From positions 558,001 through 622,000 of the forward strand of contig CP073214.1 in assembly GCA_020342235.1 (NCBI GenBank): a DNA stretch of 64,000 nt, given 5' to 3'. Under the pieces are notes generated by a model. It was not told the origin of the DNA, made no database searches, and saw only the letters and a list, made by a program, of their open reading frames with translations. The position numbers were made by a program, and so were the translations under genes. Below are positions 28,987 to 37,608 of the stretch, piece by piece; the first letter of the stretch is position 1; each line of letters begins with the position of its first letter. This DNA comes from Saccharomycopsis phalli (Eukaryota > Ascomycota > Saccharomycetes > Ascoideales > Saccharomycopsidaceae).

Positions 28987-29799
28987 ATGTAAGTTAAGAA
29001 TTCATTGATGAACACGAGGTATAAGTTATGGAAGAATGGTACTATTATCAATGGCATCCAAGAAATCTGGTTGATGATTAATCGGTGAACGGGGTTTTGG
29101 TGATCCATATTTCATGTTTTGGAATCCAATGTTTTATGTCCAAGGATGATTGATGTAAAGTGATGAGTTCAGCCATTGTTTATTCTTGTGTCATCCAAGT
29201 TTTTAAGAGTGGTACTAACAATTTCCAGGGCTAACTTGAGAAACCAAAAGAGACTTGCTTCCGCTGTTAGTGGAGTCGGTAAGAGAAAGATTTGGTTGGA
29301 CCCAAATGAGACTACTGAAATCTCGCAAGCCAACTCTCGTGCTGCTATCAGAAAGTTGATCAAGAATGGTACCATTGTCAAGAAGCCAGCTAGAATTCAC
29401 TCTAGATCCCACGCCAGAAGATTGGCCGAGTCTAAGAGAGCTGGTAGACACACCGGTTACGGTAAGAGAAAGGGTACCAAGGAGGCTCGTTTCCCATCTA
29501 GCGTTTTGTGGATGAGAAGATTGAGAGTCTTGAGACGTTTATTAGTTAAATACAGAGATGCTGGCAAGATCGACAAGCACTTATATCACTCATTATACAA
29601 GTCCGCCAAGGGTAACACCTTCAAGCACAAGAGAGCTTTGGTTGAACACATTATCCAAGCCAAGGCTGAGGCTCAACGTGAGAAGGCTCTTAAGGAGGAA
29701 GCTGAGGCTAGAAGAACTAGAAACAAGCAAGCTAGAGAGAGAAGAAATGCCCGTATTGAAGCTAAGAGAGAGTTGTTGTTTAAGTCTGATGAAGCTTAG
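28987..29799 (+). CDS. RPL19: 60S ribosomal protein eL19, spliced (exon 1 = 2 nt)
   Basis: 190 residues. Exon 1 is just the AT of the start codon (28987-28988), followed by 5' splice site GTAAGT (28989-28994). The branch point TACTAAC is at 29213-29219, the 3' splice site CAG ends at 29228, and exon 2 is 29229-29799. The intron is 240 nt. Splicing yields AT+G GCT AAC, giving [14 protein letters not shown], matching eL19 (MANLRTQKRLAASVV). The rest, including [14 protein letters not shown] and [14 protein letters not shown], is typical eL19, as is the length (189 aa in S. cerevisiae). S. cerevisiae RPL19 genes split the start codon in the same way. Codon bias is extreme, with no CTG. Confidence 0.95.
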
Positions 29800-29874
29800 T
29801 GTTAATTAGTATATGAATTGATAATTAATGTAAGCGTTTCTCATGCTATGCTATCGTTGTAAAATTTAATCGTC

Positions 29875-29882
29875 TCACGTGA
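29875..29882. promoter_or_regulatory. TCACGTGA palindrome upstream of the GLTP gene
   Basis: Perfect TCACGTGA, 70 bp upstream of the ATG at 29952. Cbf1-type E-box. Regulation is inferred from the motif alone. Confidence 0.45.
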
Positions 29883-29951
29883 TAGTTGTGAACACGATAT
29901 CATTCTTTATCAAACTGAACTTTTCACTGTTTCCAAGCTTCAATTGTAAAA

Positions 29952-30545
29952 ATGACCACTTTCTTTGATGAACAACAAAAGTCGTTTACTGATGTCAAAG
30001 TGACTGAGGGTAAGGTTGATACCTCTGAATTTCTTTCGGCATCTGAGTCGTTGGTTAAACTCTTTGATTTGTTGGGATCTAGTGCCTTCTCAGTGGTACA
30101 GAATGACATGAATGGCAACATCAAGAAAATCAGAACTTATCTTTTGGCCAATCCTGCAAAAGCTGGTACATTACAGGACTTGATTTTGTCTGAGAAAGAC
30201 ACTAAATCTAAGACTGCTACACAAGGATTGCTCTGGTTGTCCAGAGGATTGCAATTCACTGCTCAATCTTTGCAAGAGACAGTCGACAATCCTACAAAGG
30301 AATTAAGCGAGACTTTTACATCTGGCTACAATAAAACATTGGTCAAGTACCACTCATTTGTCGTCAAGCCAGTCTTCAAGTTGGCAATGAAAGCTTGTCC
30401 ATATAGAAAAGCGTTCTTTGAAAAATTGGGATCTGATCAAGAAAAGGTTATGGCTCAGTTGAAAAGCTGGTTGGCAGCTTTGCAAAATATTGTTAAAATC
30501 ATCATGGACTTTTTTGCTAGCGGTAACTATGGCAAGGGCTTATAA
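29952..30545 (+). CDS. HET1: Glycolipid transfer protein (GLTP/HET-C2 family)
   Basis: 197 residues, single GLTP fold. The sphingolipid headgroup site can be read directly: Asp52, Asn56 and Lys59 (DMNGNIKK), Trp95 (LLWLSRGL) and His134 (KYHSFVVK), with the same spacing as human GLTP Asp48/Asn52/Lys55 and Trp96/His140. It moves glycosphingolipids between membranes. The protein has no membrane segment and should be cytosolic. Absent from S. cerevisiae but present in Candida (HET1) and filamentous fungi (HET-C2). Confidence 0.9.
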   Translation: MTTFFDEQQKSFTDVKVTEGKVDTSEFLSASESLVKLFDLLGSSAFSVVQNDMNGNIKKIRTYLLANPAKAGTLQDLILSEKDTKSKTATQGLLWLSRGLQFTAQSLQETVDNPTKELSETFTSGYNKTLVKYHSFVVKPVFKLAMKACPYRKAFFEKLGSDQEKVMAQLKSWLAALQNIVKIIMDFFASGNYGKGL

Positions 30546-31831
30546 GTAGTTCCGGGCGGTCAGTCTAGTATAGATATATAAGAATTCTTTTGCGATTTGG
30601 TCAATGTGTCTGAGATTTACAGCAGATAGCCCAATTTCACGATATAGATTCATTAGAAAACTAATGCAATTTCATGACAATGCAAATATGCGATATGTAC
30701 AAATATGCCATTATAGAAATGCCAATTCGATCGTAATATGAATATTATTAGAAATCTCCTCTGGTTGAATCTGAGAAATAAAGTGCCATTTGTCTCGTTA
30801 AGCAGTACGTCACCTAATAACGTCAAATAACACGATTACTACAGATTATCAAAAATACACGCATTCGAATCATGTTCAGCTACTAGAATTATCCTAGCCA
30901 GAACATCTTAAGCATGGTACAATCTATCTATAGCCTCGACAGTTCAGGCGCTATGGAGTCATGATCTGTTTACTCGGTGACACATGGTATCAGTTTGGTA
31001 TAGAATCTACCAATAACGCAATCATCAATTGATAACAAGAGGTTATTAATTTAGAAGGAAAAATATTAAAACTTGTAATCATTTTAATAAATTAATTCAA
31101 ATTGATTGCCAATCATGTCCTATTATTTCCTGGGTGTTTAAAGGATTTTTCAAAAATGTTGGACGTGCTTTTTCTGATGACGAGATATTCAAGGTAAAAT
31201 GAAGAATGATATTGTTAAATAGGATGGAAATTATGAAATAATTTATATAGATAAATAACTTTACTAAGTTAAAAGCATAAATACTGTTTGTGAAATGATG
31301 GTAATCATTCGACAACAAAACATGATAAAGAGTAGCGCTGCATTGCATACTAAGTATTTACTTAAGTTATTTTTATTAGAGAGAGATTGGCATATCAGCT
31401 TTCTAGCAGAGTATAACTATTAAATTACTTGTAATAAATTTATATGACCAACCAGTCATGATAATTCGGTCAAATCATTACTTTGTAGATACGGGTAAGC
31501 GGTAATATCCTTCATCATACAATACGTCTCAATTTCAAGACCTCAATAGATTTTGAGACAAGTGAACAACGACTCAAGTGCATTTAGACTAAATCCAGAT
31601 TTCAAGATGAGACTTCTTCCAACTTTGTAAATTCGAGGCAGTGAGGCAGACAATGCAGGCACATGAAGTAGTCACTTGAATTCTAGCCCAGAGTTCCGAA
31701 ACATCAACTCCGTACATCCTGTCTCCACACAATAGGCTCTTGCATTATGAGCACTTACACATACATGATTTACCCTACATGAAATTTAGTTACGACTGAC
31801 CAAGGACGGGTGGATATAATATAGCCACCAG
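30546..31831. other. 1.3 kb AT-rich intergenic region upstream of EMC10
   Basis: No supported gene. A minus-strand open stretch of 83 codons (31097-31348) starts at a non-ATG codon and resembles no family I know. No tRNA or repeats recognised. Confidence 0.5.
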
Positions 31832-32390
31832 ATGATGTTATTACATTACTATCTTACGCTTTTAGGAGTAATTCAGGCTGTGAATATTGTGCTAAGAAAC
31901 AAGGACAATGAAATATTTCCTATTGGCGTCCTAAATTATGATCAAGGGTTAGCAACTACAGGGTTTACAGTCGGAGATGTTACCTTATTCAAGCCGGATA
32001 ACTACTGTGTGGGAACTGAGATAGATGGCGAAGTGAACTGCTTTAGTTATCGATATGTGAGTATATTTTTGAGATCTCGGAAGTGATGTCATTTTTTACT
32101 AATGATAGTTAAATTCTCTAAATGGAGTAATATTGGTTCATGTGAAGTCAAATGGAGAGATTATATCCTATTCGTTTAAACCTTCCGAGTTAAGCGGGAT
32201 AACTGCTAAAGTTAGTAAGCCGGTGCTTGGAAGTGTGCCGACTGTGAAGTTCCCGGAAGTCAAGAAACAGCGAGACAGTACAGGGGTGATAGTAGCTGAT
32301 GAAGAAAACAAGTCCTTCTTTCAGAAGTATTGGATGTATATTGTTCCGATTTTGCTTATTTTATCCTTTGGGGGAGGTGGCCAATCATAA
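31832..32390 (+). CDS. EMC10: ER membrane protein complex subunit 10, spliced
   Basis: 168 residues from two exons: 31832-32056 and 32109-32390. The intron is 52 nt, with 5' site GTGAGT, branch point TACTAAT (32097-32103) and TAG ending at 32108. Splicing joins CFSYRY to LNSLNGVILV in phase 0. The product has a signal peptide (MLLHYYLTLLGVIQA), a lumenal beta-rich domain and a C-terminal membrane segment followed by a glycine-rich end (FFQKYWMYIVPILLILSFGGGG), which is the Emc10 hallmark. The EMC inserts and stabilises membrane proteins in the ER. Shorter than S. cerevisiae YDR056C (205 aa). The second exon alone lacks any ATG near its start, supporting splicing. Confidence 0.72.
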
Positions 32391-33573
32391 TTGCTTAGAT
32401 TGCTAAGATCGACTTCACGTATGCGTAAGTATAAAGTCACTATCTGCTATAGGGTTTTCCACCCGATTGGGCTTGACCCCTGATTACTAGAAAGATACTA
32501 CGCAGAGAATTATATATCATGGGGTGAGGTGGTCAGGAGCAGCACTTGCCATTTGTAGATATTTTTTTCCAAATGGGGTTGTCACTATCAGCAAATATTT
32601 GTATACTGAACTGAGCTAGAGTCGTGAATATAAATGAAGCATCCTGGGTGGCAGTCTACCATGTGTCATTTAGCAATTCTCTGCTGAGTACGGTGGGTGA
32701 TGAAATTGTATTACGTCAAAGTTGCAAAAGTTGGGGGATGGGGGCGGAGGTTGCTAGACAAGAGCATAACTTTCCACATAGCACCAGGGATACTTAATCA
32801 GCAATGTGTAGAACGGATATAGGTAGATGCGTGTTGACGCCCATAAATGTACCTTGGGCAGATACAAGGAAAAACTAAATTTGTCATAAGGTTATGACAA
32901 GGAATGTAGCACTGAAATGATGGGTGTAGAGCCATAATGACTTTCATGGATACAGGCTTTTAATATAAAATAATAATAAAATAATAGTATTATAAATTAT
33001 AATCTATATACTTTACTACATATTTACAATAAGGATACCCATTTTACAAGACATGGCTTTGCGCAATATAGGGGTGATTTTCACCAGACCTTACAACTAC
33101 CCATTGAAGTATTGGTGTTTGGGTGTTCTGTGGGCTACCACTAGCCAGAGTGTTACAGAACGACAACAAACCGTGTAAGGGTTTCACATTCGCGTGGGAC
33201 TATATTGACATGTGCGAGAACCTTTGTACATACTAAGCTATACTATTTACATATCAATGATGTCGTACACTTGTCGGCCGTCTAGTTAATGGGCCAAGGA
33301 GGCTGATGTTTTGAATTGACCAGATTTGAGTCTCGGCTCATCAGGGTTATTCTTATTACTGCAGATACACGCAAAATATGTGCCTAAAATGGTAGTAAAT
33401 CAATAAAAAATGGTGCATAGGAGTTGCAGTGCCGCGCAGAAGGCGTTTTTTCTTTAACTTTTTGAAAATTGTTCGTTCTAAAATTAACAGCTGAGCGCCT
33501 CTATTTAAAGGTACGTTTTTCCTGGATTCTCTTGAAACTTTTTATCCTAAACTTTTAGCATACACAGTTTACA
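32391..33573. other. 1.2 kb intergenic region, ECM33 promoter
   Basis: Long upstream region of a highly expressed wall-protein gene. It includes an AT-rich stretch (about 32955-33030) and TATTTAAAG at about 33500. No ORF of note and no RNA gene was seen. Confidence 0.5.
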
Positions 33574-34800
33574 ATGCAAATCAAATCCGTTTTGGCATCA
33601 ACTTTGCTTTCTGCTACTGCTTTAGCTGCTAACTCTACCAGCTCTACTGCTTCGGTGACTGGTACTTCCGTCTGTACTTTTAGTGACGGTGTTACTGCCA
33701 CTGCTCAAAGTGATTTGGACGCCCTTAACTGTGCTACCCTTGAGGGTGACCTTGTCATCCAGGGTGACCTTAGCACTGCTTCGTTGGCCTCTATTCAACA
33801 AATTAAGGGTTCGTTGTCTATTAAGAACGCCACTTCCTTGACCAGTTTCACTGCCAACTCTTTGATTGCTGTCAGTGACACCTTGTCCTTGACTGACCTT
33901 ACCATCTTGTCTACTCTTACCATTCCATCCCTTGCTAAGGTGGGAACTTTGCAATTGCAAGCCCTTCCAGCTTTGGAACAACTCTCCTTCACTTCTGGTC
34001 TCAGCACTGCTCAGACCATTTTCATCTCTGACACTGAGCTCTCGTCCCTTAAAGGATTGAACATTGTCAACGTTGACACCTTTGACGTCAACAACAACAA
34101 GAACTTGCAACAAGTCAACATTCCTTTGCAATCTGTCTCCACTTCTCTCTCTGTCACTTACAACGCTGAGGCCGTTTCTGTGACTTTTGACGACTTGATC
34201 TGGGCTAACAACATCACCTTTAGAGATGTTGGCTCTGTCTCCATGAGCAACTTGTCTGCTGTCAACCAATCTTTGGCTTTCTTCAACAACTCTTTGGAGT
34301 CTATTGTCTTGGACAACTTGGAGACCATTGGTGGTGCTTTGTCCATCTCTGACAACGACGACTTGAGTGAGATTGAGATCCCAGAGTTGACTCAAATTGG
34401 CGGTGCTTACATTGTCACTGGTAACCACAACCTTGACACTGTCAGCGGTCTTGACTCCTTGAAGACTGTTGGTGGTGCCATTACCTTCTCTGGTGCTTTC
34501 ACCAACGCTTCTTTGCCAGCTTTGACCTCCGTTAGAGGTGGTGCTACCATCAACTCTACTGGTAACTTGGACTGTGGTCCATTCAACGCCTTGTCCAAGA
34601 AGGGTGCTATCCAAGGTAAGGGTTACTCTTGCAAGTCCCCACACTCCTCTACTTCCGCCAAGGCTGGTTCTGGTTCTAGTTCCTCCTCTGGTAGTGACAG
34701 TGGAAGCGGCTCTTCGTCTTCTTCTAAGAAGTCTGACGCCGTTGTCCTCTCTACTTCCTTCATGAGCGTTGTTGCTGCATTTGCTTTGTCTCTCTTTTAA
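33574..34800 (+). CDS. ECM33: GPI-anchored cell-wall protein, Ecm33/Sps2 family
   Basis: 408 residues. Signal peptide (MQIKSVLASTLLSATALAA), a receptor-L-like leucine-rich beta-solenoid built of repeats such as LVIQGDLSTASLASIQQIKG and LETIGGALSISDNDDLSEIE, many N-glycosylation sites, a Cys pair (NLDCGPFNALSKKG; KGYSCKS), a Ser/Gly-rich stalk and a C-terminal hydrophobic GPI signal (VLSTSFMSVVAAFALSLF). Ecm33 is required for wall integrity and, in Candida, for adhesion. The signal peptide is intact in one exon, whereas S. cerevisiae ECM33 carries a 5' intron. Codon use is strongly optimised. Confidence 0.93.
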   Translation: MQIKSVLASTLLSATALAANSTSSTASVTGTSVCTFSDGVTATAQSDLDALNCATLEGDLVIQGDLSTASLASIQQIKGSLSIKNATSLTSFTANSLIAVSDTLSLTDLTILSTLTIPSLAKVGTLQLQALPALEQLSFTSGLSTAQTIFISDTELSSLKGLNIVNVDTFDVNNNKNLQQVNIPLQSVSTSLSVTYNAEAVSVTFDDLIWANNITFRDVGSVSMSNLSAVNQSLAFFNNSLESIVLDNLETIGGALSISDNDDLSEIEIPELTQIGGAYIVTGNHNLDTVSGLDSLKTVGGAITFSGAFTNASLPALTSVRGGATINSTGNLDCGPFNALSKKGAIQGKGYSCKSPHSSTSAKAGSGSSSSSGSDSGSGSSSSSKKSDAVVLSTSFMSVVAAFALSLF

Positions 34801-35402
34801 TTGTGTGGATGGACTGCATTTTAATAGTATAGAGCTTTATGAAAATTTATCGTGGACGGTCAGTTTGCTGATTACGGGTTTGGACAAATTCGACCGACGC
34901 ATCTCTTACAATTTTAATTTTAATTCACTTTTTATGTTTTTGACTTAACCATCGCTCCTTAGATAAATATTATGTAATTAATTATAAACTAATTGGTATG
35001 TATGTACTTGAGAAAAATTTTTTCTGCCAAGGTTTGAATTCTGTACAGGGGTTACAATGGATGCCTGCTTGCAGAGGCGTAGGCTTTAGTTTACTTGGCT
35101 GTTTGAGATTTGTCATTATGTTGCTCGTAGTGGCTTAGCCTTTGTTATTTTGTAGTGGGTCCTGATTCGGGTGGAGACGTTGTAGGTGCATAGCTACTTG
35201 GGGCTCGCATGGTAGAGTGATTGGAGCAAATGCGAATAAAGAAAAGCATGATTTATTTTAGCCATGAATTCCAATAGTTGTTCCTTGCATCAGAGACTTG
35301 TTGATACCTCGTCTGGTACTTCCGACACTAGTTTCCTTACTAGTCCCGGTGCAGGCTGAAAATTTAAACTACCATCCTTGAATACCCGAGGATAACCCAG
35401 AC
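34801..35402. other. 602 bp intergenic region upstream of the zinc-cluster gene
   Basis: ECM33 terminator followed by the promoter of the ARO80-like gene. An AT-rich block (34910-35000), an AGAAAAATTTTTTCT palindrome at about 35012, and two ACTAGT palindromes 12 bp apart near 35328-35345. No gene seen. Confidence 0.5.
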
Positions 35403-37604
35403 ATGAATGAGATATCTCCGAAACACCCGGCTCATACGAGCAAAGTTTTCAAGAGATCATTCAAGGCATGCTTGAACTGCCGCACGAGAAAGACAAAGTG
35501 TGATTTGGGACTGCCAACTAATCCCCAAGAACCGCCCTGTGCCCGGTGCCGCCGAGAGCGTAAGGAGTGCGTCTTTATAGACTCTAGGCGTGGGTCGAAA
35601 CGGACCAATTCAGCTCCTGTTATCCAAAAGCCTCCGGTATCTGAGGTGTCATTTTCAGGCCCCACGATTGAGCAGCAGCGGTCGTTGATTAATAGCTACA
35701 CCAGGCTTCCGTCCCGCAGTAACAGTGACGAGGTTTCCACGATGCAAGGAGCACTTTTGTTTTTGGCAAATGCTGCTGGAAGCATCGCCAAGGCAGACCA
35801 ACGAGACAGAATGAACGGCAGCCATGTAGAAAGTCTCAAGAAGTCACAGCCCCCAGACCCCAAATTGGCGACATTGAGCTTGTCGTACTTCAAGTACATT
35901 GGCGAAGGTAAACTTCTTAGCGAGGAGGCCGCAGTAGAATTGGTGGAATTCTTTTTCCAATATTTGCACCCGTTCTTTCCCTACATTCCCCCAGACCTTC
36001 ATACCGCAAAAGCTCTTACTGGGTTCCCTATTTTGTTGTGTACAGTGCTAACCATTGCGAGTCGGTACAAGCCGCTAGATCCCCTGAATCAGAATAAAGT
36101 AGTCAATGACCTGGATCAGTTTGCTGTGCATGATTCATTGTGGATGAACTGTCAGGAGATGATCTCCCAGAGTGTATGGGGAGAGGCCTCGACCCGGTCT
36201 ATAGGCACCGTATTTTCATTCCTACTATTCACCGAGTGGAACCCTCGGGCCATACATTGGCTCTGGGAAGACTACGCCAATTCGTCCTCCACTAGCGGCG
36301 AAGACGATAATAATGTCACCGGAATCGGGGCCATGAGAAGAAGCGGCCGCATGGCGTGGATGCTTATTGGCAGTGCAGTCAGATTGGCGCAGGACATGGG
36401 CTTTATGGAGAATAGCAGCAGGGTGTTTGTGGCGACCCACGTCTCGGAGACAACTACTGCCATGACTGTGGGCCAAAGAAGCATGCTAGCACAGTCCTTG
36501 GCGGAAGTGGATCTATGCGACGAAGACAGCTTTGAATCTGCTAGCCAGGTTGAGAACTTGTTGGTGTTAAAGGGCGACGAGGAGGCTCTTCGAGTCAAGT
36601 CCAATGGCAAGTTGAAATTCACGCACTCACAACGGGCCAACGTCGAGCTCTTGAAGATCTCCTCACTAGCATACGAGACACTCTACTGCGACAAGTCACT
36701 TTCCCCATCGGACCAGAAACATATCCTTGCGATATTGACCATCTTGTCGTCGTTATTGGAACTGTGGGAAGCAAAGTACCGGGACTTGCTTACGTTCAAG
36801 GACTTGAGCTACTACGAAGTCTTGGTCCACGAGTCTCTAAGAATGGACTACTACTATACCTCCTTGTACATATACTCATTGGCATTGTTTAATGAGAGTC
36901 CCGGAAGCAAAAAAAACTTGAGACTTGACGAGCTAACAAAGTCTGGAAAGTATGTCGAACGCGCGTTCCACGCTGCCAAAGAGATTTTAGCTACAGCCAC
37001 ACGGGTACACAAATTGAATATCCTCAAGTTCATGCCAGTTAGGTGGGTGACTCGTATAGTTCGGTCTGTTGCGTTTGTCGTAAAGTGCTACATGGTCATT
37101 AAAAATAACACCTACCCCATCATCAGTCTTTCGGTCATCCCTACAGACGACATTATTAAGACCGTGCAAAAGGCCGCAATCACATTGAGTGAGGCTTCGC
37201 CCGATGACTTACACTTGTGCAGTCGTTATTCCACTATATTGATGTACTTGTGTAGTGAGATGCGCACAGCCTCCAGCGGTACCAGAAACAAGTCTGATTT
37301 CAACAACAATGATTATAATGCAGTGAATGATAACGAAATCGATCCCAACACCACCAATGACAGCGAGTTTGAAGGCCAAATCCCTCCTTTGGACAGCACT
37401 GATATAAACAATAATCTGATTAATGCCACCAACTACTCGTCCTCTGACGCTGCCCAATCTATAAACAACAATGATATTTATGACCTACCCGAATTTTTCA
37501 ATTCTTTTGCTGACAGTAATAACCTAATAGGTTTGAATTTCGTGGAACCCTTTACCGATTTCTTGGATAAAAAAATAAGAGATACTCAACCAACTGCCGA
37601 GTAA
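35403..37604 (+). CDS. ARO80: Zn2Cys6 transcription factor, probable aromatic amino-acid regulator
   Basis: 733 residues. The zinc cluster has cysteines at 23, 26, 33, 46, 49 and 56 (C-X2-C-X6-C-X12-C-X2-C-X6-C) with the long loop NPQEPPCARCRRERKEC typical of the Aro80 subfamily. The middle region has the fungal regulatory block (FLLFTEWNPRAIHW; RMAWMLIGSAVRLAQDMGF). The C-terminus is Asn/Asp-rich (about 620-720), a likely activation region. Aro80 activates ARO9 and ARO10 for aromatic amino-acid catabolism; the ARO10 gene in this window has matching CCG-N7-CCG sites. Its stop lies 4 bp from the stop of the convergent deubiquitinase. The zinc cluster is certain, the orthologue probable. Confidence 0.65.
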   Translation: MNEISPKHPAHTSKVFKRSFKACLNCRTRKTKCDLGLPTNPQEPPCARCRRERKECVFIDSRRGSKRTNSAPVIQKPPVSEVSFSGPTIEQQRSLINSYTRLPSRSNSDEVSTMQGALLFLANAAGSIAKADQRDRMNGSHVESLKKSQPPDPKLATLSLSYFKYIGEGKLLSEEAAVELVEFFFQYLHPFFPYIPPDLHTAKALTGFPILLCTVLTIASRYKPLDPLNQNKVVNDLDQFAVHDSLWMNCQEMISQSVWGEASTRSIGTVFSFLLFTEWNPRAIHWLWEDYANSSSTSGEDDNNVTGIGAMRRSGRMAWMLIGSAVRLAQDMGFMENSSRVFVATHVSETTTAMTVGQRSMLAQSLAEVDLCDEDSFESASQVENLLVLKGDEEALRVKSNGKLKFTHSQRANVELLKISSLAYETLYCDKSLSPSDQKHILAILTILSSLLELWEAKYRDLLTFKDLSYYEVLVHESLRMDYYYTSLYIYSLALFNESPGSKKNLRLDELTKSGKYVERAFHAAKEILATATRVHKLNILKFMPVRWVTRIVRSVAFVVKCYMVIKNNTYPIISLSVIPTDDIIKTVQKAAITLSEASPDDLHLCSRYSTILMYLCSEMRTASSGTRNKSDFNNNDYNAVNDNEIDPNTTNDSEFEGQIPPLDSTDINNNLINATNYSSSDAAQSINNNDIYDLPEFFNSFADSNNLIGLNFVEPFTDFLDKKIRDTQPTAE

Positions 37605-37608
37605 TGTG

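Noticed and set aside
31097-31348. 83-codon minus-strand ORF upstream of EMC10
   Set aside because: Non-ATG start, AT-rich composition and no recognisable family or splice partner.
33622-34644. 340-codon open frame antisense to ECM33
   Set aside because: Lacks an ATG start and lies wholly opposite a highly codon-biased gene. Strong codon bias produces such open antisense frames.
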